Shown in pieces: positions 1 to 6,531 of a stretch of 7,121 bases of DNA; positions within the stretch are counted from its first letter, which is position 1, and each line of letters opens with the position of its first letter. The notes under the pieces are model-generated. The model saw nothing but the letters and a program-made list of their open reading frames with translations, did not search any database and had not been told where the DNA came from. The translations under genes were made by a program, and so were the position numbers. The stretch spans positions 1 through 7,121 of the forward strand of contig CASFXO010000200.1 in NCBI GenBank assembly GCA_949298665.1, in the 5' to 3' direction. This DNA comes from an uncultured Lentisphaeria bacterium. GTDB taxonomy: Bacteria > Verrucomicrobiota > Lentisphaeria > Victivallales > Victivallaceae.

Positions 1-961
1 GTGGGACTGGAATTACTGGGGCAGCGGCCCGGAAGACCGGGAAATCCGCATTTGGGGGGAAGGTCCCGTCACCCGGGACACCCTCACCGATGCCCATCGC
101 CGGACCTTCCCCGGGGTGCTGGACGGGGCGGGACGGATCAATGCCTTCTATGCCACGGATTTTCTCACCAAACACGGTTTTGAAGTCATTCTGGCCTCCT
201 CCTCCCGTTCAGCGGGAGATGCGCTGTTCGCCGGAGCGTTCGGCCGCCACGCCCGCAACATCATCGGTTGCGCCCGCAAAGCCGGAGAAAGCGCCCTGGT
301 CGGCCACTGCGTCACCAGCTGGGCGATCCGGCAGCATTCCTATGAAACCCAGCTGCCGCTTCTCGCTCCGGCCCCCCGGGCGGCTGCTGAACCGCAATGC
401 TCCCCGGAAACATTGCTGCGGGAAACCGGTGAAGCACTGTTCGGCACGGATCCCGCCCGCTTTTATGAAGCCGCCGACCGGATCGGCACCGCCTTTCCCT
501 TCGACCTGACCGGCGACGTCGGTATCCAGTGGAACGGGTTGAAGGACCAGCTTCCCGCACCCGCCGGATTCATCGCCGACGAACTTCGGCGCCGACGGGA
601 AGAAGGGACGCTGCCGGAACTCCGCCGGCAGCTGGCCGACGCCCGTGCCGGGTTGCTGCGCGGCATCGCCCTGCTGAATGAGTTCGCAACGGAAGCCCGG
701 CGCGGATTCGACATTCTCGAAAGCTGGCGCTGCGCCGCGCATCTCCAGCTGGGCCAATACCTGCTGGCCCAGGGATTGCTGAATGGAGGAGATTTTCAGG
801 AATATGAAATGCTTGCCGGCACGCTGCGCGATCAGTTCCGGACGGAACTGGCGCGCTTTCACCGGCCTGACTCCGCCCGGCGCAATGCCGGACAGGTCTA
901 TGACGCGGTCATCGCTTTTTTCCGGGAAGCTCAGCGGGAAAGCGAAGCGTACAACAGATAA
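1..961 (+). CDS. C-terminal part of a probable GH20-like glycoside hydrolase (5' truncated)
   Basis: The open frame runs in from the left edge (first full codon at base 2) and ends at TAA 959-961, giving about 319 visible residues; the true start is outside the window. The first third is rich in aromatic residues (WDWNYWGSG at the very start) and continues through GFEVILASSSRSAGD and VGHCVTSWAIRQHSYETQLPLL. These resemble the last strands of the TIM barrel in family 20 glycosidases, where a late 'tSWavR...E' strand closes the substrate pocket. The last 150 or so residues are rich in Arg, Glu and Ala and look helical, with no repeat or membrane segment. The catalytic Asp-Glu pair expected for GH20 would lie upstream, so activity cannot be judged. 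The gene converges on the kinase and overlaps its 3' end by 31 bp. The family call rests on remembered resemblance; another TIM-barrel glycosidase or an uncharacterised relative is possible. Confidence 0.5.
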   Translation, partial: WDWNYWGSGPEDREIRIWGEGPVTRDTLTDAHRRTFPGVLDGAGRINAFYATDFLTKHGFEVILASSSRSAGDALFAGAFGRHARNIIGCARKAGESALVGHCVTSWAIRQHSYETQLPLLAPAPRAAAEPQCSPETLLRETGEALFGTDPARFYEAADRIGTAFPFDLTGDVGIQWNGLKDQLPAPAGFIADELRRRREEGTLPELRRQLADARAGLLRGIALLNEFATEARRGFDILESWRCAAHLQLGQYLLAQGLLNGGDFQEYEMLAGTLRDQFRTELARFHRPDSARRNAGQVYDAVIAFFREAQRESEAYNR

Positions 962-2055
962 CCGACCGCCGTCGCCAGCACCACGATTACCGCACCCATG
1001 ATCGTCACCAGGAAATTGCGGTTGACGAACAACGCCGTGCGCCGCAGCGGTGAGGCATTCTCCGCCGCCGGCGCATACCCCGCGGCAAACGCCTGAATAT
1101 CCGCCCGCAGCTCCGCCACCGACTGGTACCGGTCTTCCGGCTTCAACGCCATGGCCTTGCGGCAGATGGCCTCCAGTGCCGCCGGGACCGGGCGGTCCGG
1201 AGCCGCCGCTTCACTCGGGGACGGGATTTCGCCTCGAACGGTCGCGGCCATGATCTCCTCCACGCTCTTACCTGCCAGCGGACAGTGCAGCGTCAGCATG
1301 GTATAAAGCAACGCGCCCAGCGCATAAATATCCGAACGTTCATCCAGTTCGCCGTTCCGTCCCGCCACCTGCTCCGGCGACATGAATCCCGGCGTCCCCT
1401 TGGCCACGCCGTCGCGGGTTTCCCGTGCCGGCCCCGCATGGCTCCCTGCCGCGGCGTCTCCGCCGTTCATCACCATCGCCAGCCCCCAGTCGAGCACCAG
1501 CACCTCGCCGAAATCCCCGATATTGACGTTGTCCGGTTTGATGTCGAGATGAAGCACCCGCCGGGAATGAGCGAACAAAACGGCATTGCAGACCCGGATG
1601 AAAATCTGCGTGGCCCGTTCAATGGAGTACTCCTTCTCCGAAGCCACCTCTCCGCGCCGCACCCGCCGCAGCAGCGTCGCCAGCGACTGTCCCCGCAGAT
1701 ATTTCATGGTGAAAAAGGGAGCCCCGGACAAATCCGTCCCCATGTCGTGCACCGGCACGATGTTGGGATGTTCCAGCCGGGCGGTCAGACGCGCCTCCCG
1801 CACGAACCGCTCCAGATCCGATGCCGGTCGTTCCCGGAAATCCGGCATCATCGCCATGGCCACTTCGCGCCCGGTATCGATGTCCAGCACCAGCAGTACC
1901 GCTTTCATCCCCCCGAAACCGATGCTGCGGATGAATTTATACCGTTTATTCGATTTCCGGGGCAGTTCCGGCGCCTTCGTCAGGGACGGTTCCTCCTCGA
2001 TGACGCCGCCGGAATGAATCAGGCGGGTCTTCTGCATCTGCATTTCGTCGTCCAT
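931..2055 (-). CDS. Membrane-anchored Ser/Thr-type protein kinase with WNK-like relocated lysine
   Basis: This 374-residue protein has a Hanks-type kinase fold at about residues 39-325. Visible motifs are the glycine-rich loop GFGGMK (46-51), the alpha-C Glu87 in REARL, the catalytic loop HLDIKPDN (169-176), DWG (189-191) in place of DFG, GTPGFMSPE (220-228) in place of APE, and Asp242 in SDIYALG. The usual ATP-binding lysine of strand beta-3 is absent: the motif reads VAMA, with Ala68. Lys51 in the glycine-rich loop is the obvious substitute. HRD is HLD, so it is a non-RD kinase. A hydrophobic helix at about 347-372 (NFLVTIMGAVIVVLATAVG within it) ends two residues before the C-terminus, so the kinase domain should sit in the cytoplasm with no external sensor. 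ATG 2055 was chosen: GGAG lies 11 nt upstream and clpX ends 16 nt before it, which suggests co-transcription with clpP and clpX. Substrates are unknown; a pseudokinase is the main alternative. Confidence 0.9.
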   Translation of the reverse strand: MDDEMQMQKTRLIHSGGVIEEEPSLTKAPELPRKSNKRYKFIRSIGFGGMKAVLLVLDIDTGREVAMAMMPDFRERPASDLERFVREARLTARLEHPNIVPVHDMGTDLSGAPFFTMKYLRGQSLATLLRRVRRGEVASEKEYSIERATQIFIRVCNAVLFAHSRRVLHLDIKPDNVNIGDFGEVLVLDWGLAMVMNGGDAAAGSHAGPARETRDGVAKGTPGFMSPEQVAGRNGELDERSDIYALGALLYTMLTLHCPLAGKSVEEIMAATVRGEIPSPSEAAAPDRPVPAALEAICRKAMALKPEDRYQSVAELRADIQAFAAGYAPAAENASPLRRTALFVNRNFLVTIMGAVIVVLATAVGYLLYASLSR

Positions 2056-2071
2056 CGTCCGGCCTGCTCCG

Positions 2072-3400
2072 TTATTTCAGGATGACTTCCGCCTCTCCGC
2101 GGACAACCGCACCGGTGATGACGCAGGTCTCCGCCTTCTTTTCCAGTGAAGGAACCGCAAACATCACATCCAGCATCAGTTCCTCCAGCAGTGCCCGCAG
2201 ACCGCGCGCGCCGGTTCCGCGCGCCACCGCCTTCTCCGCCAGCGCCTCCAGCGCGTCGTCGGTGAATTCGAGCTTGACCCCTTCCATCGCCAGCAGTCGC
2301 TGGTACTGGCGGATCAAGGCGTTTTTCGGTTCCTTCAGGATTCGCACCAGATCGGCGGCACTCAGCGGTTCCAGATTCACCACTACCGGCAGCCGTCCGG
2401 CGAATTCCGGAATCAAACCGAACCGGATCAGATCCTCCGGCTCACAGCGCGACAGGGGATTGGCCGCCAGGGTTTCAGCCGCCGCCTCGCCCGCGGCCGC
2501 CTCCTCATCCACCAGCCGCTTGAAGCCCAGCACCTGCTTGCCGCACCGCCGCTGAATGATCTTGTCCAGCCCGACGAAGGCGCCGCCGCAGATGAAAAGA
2601 ATGTTGGTGGTGTCCACCTGCAGAAATTCCTGCTGCGGATGCTTGCGTCCACCCTTCGGCGGCACGTTGGCCACCGTACCTTCCAGAATCTTGAGCAGCG
2701 CCTGCTGCACCCCTTCCCCCGAAACGTCCCGGGTAATCGACACGTTTTCGGTCTTCCGGGCGATCTTGTCGATTTCATCGACGTAAATAATCCCTATCTG
2801 CGCCCGCTCCAGATTGTAATCGGCCGCCTGCACCAGCCGCAGAATGATGTTTTCCACATCTTCCCCGACATAGCCGGCCTCCGTCAGCGTGGTCGCGTCG
2901 CAGATGCAGAACGGCACGTCGATCATCCGCGCCAGCGTGCGCGCCAGCAAGGTTTTGCCGCTGCCGGTGGGGCCGAGCAGCAGCACGTTGCTTTTCTCCA
3001 GCTCAACATCAGCGAAGGCCTGTTCCAGATGGTTCTCCACCTCCGGACGGGCCACTCGCGTCTGCAGTCGCTTGTAATGATTGTGCACCGCCACCCCCAG
3101 CACCTTTTTGGCCCGTTCCTGTCCGATGACGAACTGATCCAGTTCCTCCTTGATCCGCGCCGGAGACGGCACTTTCAATCCGGCGATCAGGCCGGCCATT
3201 CCCGTCTTTCCGGAATCCGCCGCGCCGAATTCGGCCGCCGCCTCGCCGGAGCAGAGATTCCGGTGTCCGATTTTCAGACATTCGGTGCAAATCCCCAGCC
3301 CTTCCACGCCACTGGCCGCAATCAAAACGCCGGGATCGCTGTCCTCTTCCCGGCCGCAAAAGGCGCAGATCAGCTTTTTATCTCCTCTTTTTCCCGCCAT
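2072..3400 (-). CDS. clpX: ATP-dependent Clp protease ATP-binding subunit ClpX
   Basis: ClpX is the hexameric AAA+ unfoldase that feeds tagged or misfolded proteins into ClpP in the cytoplasm. From ATG 3400 the protein is 442 residues, close to the usual 410-430. The N-terminal zinc-binding domain has C12-X2-C15 and C38-X2-C41. The AAA+ core shows Walker A GPTGSGKT (143-150), pore loop GYVG (177-180), Walker B IIYVDEID (204-211), the RKH loop (252-254) and the sensor-2 region RGTGARGLR (394-402). The ClpP-docking tripeptide is LGF (291-293) rather than the common IGF. An open frame extends upstream to 3745, but that part overlaps clpP and carries no ClpX sequence; MAGKRGDKKLICAFC is the natural N-terminus. 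The start lies 17 nt after the clpP stop, and the stop lies 16 nt before the kinase. All key residues are present, so it should be active. Confidence 0.97.
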   Translation of the reverse strand: MAGKRGDKKLICAFCGREEDSDPGVLIAASGVEGLGICTECLKIGHRNLCSGEAAAEFGAADSGKTGMAGLIAGLKVPSPARIKEELDQFVIGQERAKKVLGVAVHNHYKRLQTRVARPEVENHLEQAFADVELEKSNVLLLGPTGSGKTLLARTLARMIDVPFCICDATTLTEAGYVGEDVENIILRLVQAADYNLERAQIGIIYVDEIDKIARKTENVSITRDVSGEGVQQALLKILEGTVANVPPKGGRKHPQQEFLQVDTTNILFICGGAFVGLDKIIQRRCGKQVLGFKRLVDEEAAAGEAAAETLAANPLSRCEPEDLIRFGLIPEFAGRLPVVVNLEPLSAADLVRILKEPKNALIRQYQRLLAMEGVKLEFTDDALEALAEKAVARGTGARGLRALLEELMLDVMFAVPSLEKKAETCVITGAVVRGEAEVILK

Positions 3401-3417
3401 AATCTTCTTTCCGTCCC

Positions 3418-4008
3418 TTATTTTCTGGAGACGACCTGGTCCACCAGCCCGTAAGCAACCGCCTCCTCGGCGGACATGAAGCAATCCCGTTCGGTATCCC
3501 GTTCTATTTTCTTGAGCGTTTGACCGGTGTGCCGGGACAGAATGCCGTTGAGCATGCTCCGGAGCCGCAGAATCTCCTGGGCCTGAATGCTGATGTCCGC
3601 GGCCGTCCCCTGTGCCCCGCCCCACGGCTGGTGAATCATGATCCGCGAATTGGGCAGCGCGTATCGTTTGCCGGCGGTTCCCGCCGCCAGCAGCACGGCG
3701 CCCATCGAGGCGCACTGGCCGAGACAGTACGTCTTGACGTCGCACGACAGAATCTGCATCGTGTCGTAGATGGCCAGACCGGCGGTTACACTGCCGCCGG
3801 GGCTGTTGATGTACAGATCAATGTCCTTCCTGGGGTCTTCCGCCTGCAGAAACAGCAGTTGCGCGATGACCAGATTGGCCACCTCGTCATCGATCGGAGT
3901 CCCCAGGAGAATAATCCGGTCTTTCAGCAACCGTGAATAAATATCGTAACCGCGTTCTCCATGCCCGGTCTGTTCCACCACCATCGGCACCAGAAAAGAA
4001 CCCGCCAT
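3418..4008 (-). CDS. clpP: ATP-dependent Clp protease proteolytic subunit ClpP
   Basis: ClpP is the self-compartmentalised serine protease that degrades substrates threaded in by ClpX. Counting from ATG 4008 the protein has 196 residues. The catalytic triad is complete: Ser101 in CASMGA, His126 in MIHQPWGG and Asp175 in TERDCF, with the same spacing (25 and 49 residues) as in E. coli ClpP. The N-terminal LVPMVVEQT and GERGYDIYSRLLKDRIILLG, the oxyanion-side SPGGSV and the C-terminal AEEAVAYGLVD are all typical. In-frame ATGs also occur at 4023 and 4032 (200 and 204 residues). I prefer 4008 because GGGAG lies 8 nt upstream and the result, MAGSFLVPM..., resembles known mature ClpP starts; AGGAG upstream of 4032 is only 2 nt from that ATG and 11 nt from the one at 4023. 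A terminator lies between it and tig, so it probably begins the clpP-clpX-kinase unit. I see no convincing promoter in the short leader. Confidence 0.96.
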   Translation of the reverse strand: MAGSFLVPMVVEQTGHGERGYDIYSRLLKDRIILLGTPIDDEVANLVIAQLLFLQAEDPRKDIDLYINSPGGSVTAGLAIYDTMQILSCDVKTYCLGQCASMGAVLLAAGTAGKRYALPNSRIMIHQPWGGAQGTAADISIQAQEILRLRSMLNGILSRHTGQTLKKIERDTERDCFMSAEEAVAYGLVDQVVSRK

Positions 4009-4089
4009 TTTCGCTTCTCCCATGTGTTTCATCTCTCCTGTTATCGCCCGGCAGACGCTGTCCCGTCACTGCGTCTCCGTTTCGTATTG

Positions 4090-4127
4090 AAAAAAACCCC
4101 GTCCGCAAACCGGAGCCGGGGTTTTTT
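4090..4127 (-). terminator. Rho-independent terminator after tig
   Basis: Read on the - strand, CCCCG-GC-TCCG, a five-base loop GTTTG, and CGGA-CGGGG form a 9-bp GC-rich stem with a 2-nt bulge, followed by seven Ts (4096-4090). It begins about 50 nt after the tig stop and ends before the clpP leader. A run of six Ts on the + side makes it symmetric and potentially bidirectional, but no + strand gene ends here. It should uncouple tig from clpP, at least partly. Confidence 0.9.
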
Positions 4128-4175
4128 CATGCCAATTCCACCGCGGCGTCCGCGGCGCAGAGTTCAAACGCACGC

Positions 4176-5495
4176 TTACTTCTTCGCGGCTTCCTCCGCC
4201 TTCGCCGCCAGAAAATCCAGCACCTTGGCATTGAGAATATCCAGCTGCAGTTCATCCATGCCGCCGGTCTTTTCCAGCATGGAGCGGAATTCCTTCTCCT
4301 TGTAACCGTAATAACGGCTCATTCCCTTCAGCTGAGCATCCACTTCTCCGCGGGACAGCTCGATTTTTTCCAGACGGGCAATCTTGCGCAGAATGAAGGT
4401 ACGCCGCAGGGACTTGCGCGCCGCCTCCTCGGCGGTTTTGCGATGTTCCTCGGTTTTGGCCTTGAATTCCTCCACGTCGGCTTCGCTCTTGACCAGGTTG
4501 TTGGCCAGTTTGCGCAGTTCGCGGCTGACTTCGGTCTGAAGCACACCCGGAGGCAATTCGAATTCCGGAATCCCGGCGGAGAGTGTCTCATATACCTTTT
4601 CCACCAGTTCTCCATGCCGTTTGGCCGCCGCTTCGTTTTCCAGAGAAAGGCGGATCATCTTCCGGAATTCCTCCAGCGACGGGGTCCGGGTCTTTTCGCA
4701 CAACTCCTCGTCGGTCAGCTCCTTCTTGCGCTGCACGCCCAGAACTTTGACCTTGTATTTCAGGGTTTTCCCGGCCAACGCCGCTTCCCGGTAATTTTCG
4801 GGATAAGTGGAATCAAATTCATATTCCTTCCCGACTTCCGCGCCGGTCAGCGCGGCAATCGCACCGGGAATGATTTCTGGTTCGCTCAGCCAGATGTAAC
4901 CGTTTTCGGAAGCCACCTGACGCTTCAGGGACGCGGATGCGTCCTCCGGCAGCTCAAAATCCGCCCTGTAATCCACTTTGAGCATATCATCAGCCTGGGC
5001 AGCACCTTCGACATCGGCGTAATTCGCATACATGGAGCGATAGAATGCCACTCGTTCATTCACCGTGTCGTCGCTGACTTCCGCCGCCGGCACGTCCACC
5101 TTGAGCGCGGCATAATCGCCCAGTTCGATCTCCGGCGCGATATCGGCGTTCAGCGTGAATTTGAAATCCTCACCATCCTTGAGTTCCGGTTCCTTCTCCA
5201 GCCCGCAGGAGACCATGTCCAGATCCTTGTCCTCACTGACCCTGTCGAATGCGGCATACACAATCCGCCGCTTCAGCTCCCGGTTGATCTCATCGGCAAA
5301 CCGGCTCTTCAGCATCGCCACCGGCGCCTTCCCGCGCCGGAACCCGGGAATATTCACCGAAAGCGCAAAATCGCGCGCCGCCCGGTCCGCCTCACGCGCA
5401 ATCGCCGCGGCGGGCACCGTAAAATCAAAATCCTTGCGGCAGGGGGTCTCGGAGCGGACTTCCATCTGAAGAGCTCGTGCCAGATCGTTTGCCAT
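4176..5495 (-). CDS. tig: Trigger factor, ribosome-associated chaperone and peptidyl-prolyl isomerase
   Basis: Trigger factor binds the ribosomal exit tunnel and shields nascent chains. The 439-residue length is normal (about 430-450). The ribosome-docking signature GFRRGKAP is at 51-58 in an N-terminal domain of about 140 residues. A central FKBP-like PPIase region follows at about 155-255, including DDMLKVDY and GAEVGKEYEF. The C-terminal part is a long, charged helical arm region rich in Glu, Lys and Ala, ending AAKAEEAAKK. ATG 5495 was used; GAAGGA ends only 2 nt before it and GGAAAGG lies 12 nt upstream. The in-frame ATG at 5465 (MEVRSET) would place the N-terminus closer to E. coli TF, so the start is not settled. 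The gene has its own promoter just upstream and a terminator after it, so it can act as a single transcription unit next to clpPX, a common neighbourhood. Confidence 0.95.
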   Translation of the reverse strand: MANDLARALQMEVRSETPCRKDFDFTVPAAAIAREADRAARDFALSVNIPGFRRGKAPVAMLKSRFADEINRELKRRIVYAAFDRVSEDKDLDMVSCGLEKEPELKDGEDFKFTLNADIAPEIELGDYAALKVDVPAAEVSDDTVNERVAFYRSMYANYADVEGAAQADDMLKVDYRADFELPEDASASLKRQVASENGYIWLSEPEIIPGAIAALTGAEVGKEYEFDSTYPENYREAALAGKTLKYKVKVLGVQRKKELTDEELCEKTRTPSLEEFRKMIRLSLENEAAAKRHGELVEKVYETLSAGIPEFELPPGVLQTEVSRELRKLANNLVKSEADVEEFKAKTEEHRKTAEEAARKSLRRTFILRKIARLEKIELSRGEVDAQLKGMSRYYGYKEKEFRSMLEKTGGMDELQLDILNAKVLDFLAAKAEEAAKK

Positions 5496-5570
5496 AATCC
5501 TTCAAAACCTTTCCATGACTGTCAACAGAATCTGTATTTCAAAAAAAACGCATAAACTTGTAAACCGGGT

Positions 5571-5599
5571 ACTATAACTTCTTCCCGCCGTTTTGTCAA
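5571..5599 (-). promoter_or_regulatory. Sigma-70-type promoter for tig
   Basis: On the - strand a perfect -35 box TTGACA (5599-5594) is separated by exactly 17 bp from TATAGT (5576-5571), one mismatch from the -10 consensus. Transcription would start near 5564, leaving a leader of about 70 nt before the tig ATG at 5495. The -35 box contains the TGA stop codon of speE (5598-5596). The AT-rich stretch here stands out against the GC-rich surroundings. It was recognised by pattern only. Confidence 0.8.
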
Positions 5600-6426
5600 G
5601 CCTCTTCCGCCAGTGCCCGTGCGAATTTCGGCAGCAGGAAGCATCCCCGGTGCACTTCCGGCGTATAATAACGCAACTGCGCCGCCAGTTCCGGAGGCAG
5701 GGCCCTCGCCGGGACGCGCACGTCGCTTCCGTCGGATCCCGCGCACACACCGATCATTCCGGTCGGATAAGTCGGCACCATGATCGCACCGTAGCCGCTG
5801 TAGCGGAACAACTTCCGGGTAACTCCCAGCAAATGCCGCACCACCTCCGGCAGCAGATAGGGCGATTCCGCCTGCGAAGCGATCACTCCGCCCGGCCGCA
5901 ACGCCCGCTTCATATTCCGGTAAAACTCCTCGCCGAACAACGGCGCCCCGGGACCGCCGGGATCGGTGGAATCCACGATGATCACGTCGTACTCGTTCTC
6001 GTGGTCGCGGACAAATTCACTGCCGTCGCCGATATGTACGGACACCCGGGGATCATCGTATCCGCAGGCCAGGGACGGCAGGTATTTTCTGGCGCACTCG
6101 ATCACCGCCGCGTCGATCTCGCACTGGTCAATGCGCCGGACACCGGGATGACGCGCCACCTCCCGCAACACGCCGCCGTCGCCGCCGCCGATTACCAGCA
6201 CGTTTTCCGGAGCCGGATGCGCCATCAGCGGCACATGCGCCATCATCTCCTGATAAGCAAATTCATCGTATTCGGTCAGCTGGATGATCCCGTCCAGCAG
6301 CATCAGCCGCCCGACTCTGGTCGTTTCGTAAATATCGATCGTCTGATACGGCGTTACCCGGTGGCACAGGTGTTCCTTCACCTCCACCGTCAGCCCGAAG
6401 CCGTTCATGGCCTCCGTCACCCACAT
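5596..6426 (-). CDS. speE: Spermidine synthase (polyamine aminopropyltransferase)
   Basis: SpeE transfers the aminopropyl group of decarboxylated S-adenosylmethionine to putrescine, giving spermidine and methylthioadenosine in the cytoplasm. The 276 residues match the family size. Visible motifs are YQTIDIYE (27-34) with the conserved Gln28, LDGIIQLTEYDEFAYQEMMAH (44-64) with the substrate-site Tyr and Asp, the SAM-binding loop GGGDGG (80-85), Glu103 in CEID, DGSEF (134-138), the catalytic-loop Asp152 in DSTDP (152-156), and PTYPTGMIG (218-226). All expected catalytic residues are present. ATG 6426 has a strong GGGAGGAGG (6439-6431) 4 nt upstream. It follows speD by 105 bp on the same strand, so the two probably form a spermidine operon. 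Whether it prefers putrescine or another diamine cannot be read from the sequence. Confidence 0.96.
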   Translation of the reverse strand: MWVTEAMNGFGLTVEVKEHLCHRVTPYQTIDIYETTRVGRLMLLDGIIQLTEYDEFAYQEMMAHVPLMAHPAPENVLVIGGGDGGVLREVARHPGVRRIDQCEIDAAVIECARKYLPSLACGYDDPRVSVHIGDGSEFVRDHENEYDVIIVDSTDPGGPGAPLFGEEFYRNMKRALRPGGVIASQAESPYLLPEVVRHLLGVTRKLFRYSGYGAIMVPTYPTGMIGVCAGSDGSDVRVPARALPPELAAQLRYYTPEVHRGCFLLPKFARALAEEA

Positions 6427-6531
6427 GGTTCCTCCTCCCGGTATTTACGGAATTACGACGCCGCCCGACGGGGTTTCCTTATTTTTCGGACAGAAACGGC
6501 AGCGGGCGGCCCGAGCACCGCCGACCGCACC
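6427..6531. other. speD-speE intergenic spacer
   Basis: This 105-bp gap holds the strong speE ribosome binding site (GGGAGGAGG on the - strand, 6439-6431). A weak GC-rich inverted repeat (GGCGG 6505-6509 and CCGCC 6518-6522) has no T run after it on the - strand, so it does not look like a terminator. I see no clear promoter and no small gene. Confidence 0.5.

Noticed and set aside
209..862. - strand open frame (217 codons) opposite the GH20-like gene
   Set aside because: The + frame has plausible glycosidase-like sequence through the whole region; the - frame has no recognisable domain and is biased in composition.
1285..2085. + strand open frame (266 codons) opposite the kinase
   Set aside because: It is the antisense shadow of a kinase with clear motifs, and has a His/Pro/Arg-rich composition typical of shadows in GC-rich DNA.
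3401..3745. 115-residue N-terminal extension in frame with clpX
   Set aside because: It overlaps clpP on the same strand, has low-complexity Arg/Gly-rich sequence unlike any ClpX, and the zinc-finger N-terminus starts naturally at 3400.
4033..4089. Promoter for clpP in its leader
   Set aside because: GATAAC is a possible -10, but there is no good -35 at the right distance and it would start transcription almost at the ribosome binding site. A promoter may exist but I cannot point to it.
5519..5524. Second TTGACA on the - strand just before tig
   Set aside because: The sequence 17 bp downstream is AAGGAT, a poor -10, and a start there would fall inside the tig coding region.
3933..5555. Long + strand open frame (540 codons) opposite tig
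   Set aside because: It is the antisense shadow of tig, rich in His, Arg, Phe and Gln with no recognisable family, and it crosses the terminator and two intergenic regions.
6505..6522. GC-rich inverted repeat between speD and speE as a terminator
   Set aside because: It has only 5 bp of stem, an 8-nt loop and no T run on the - strand.
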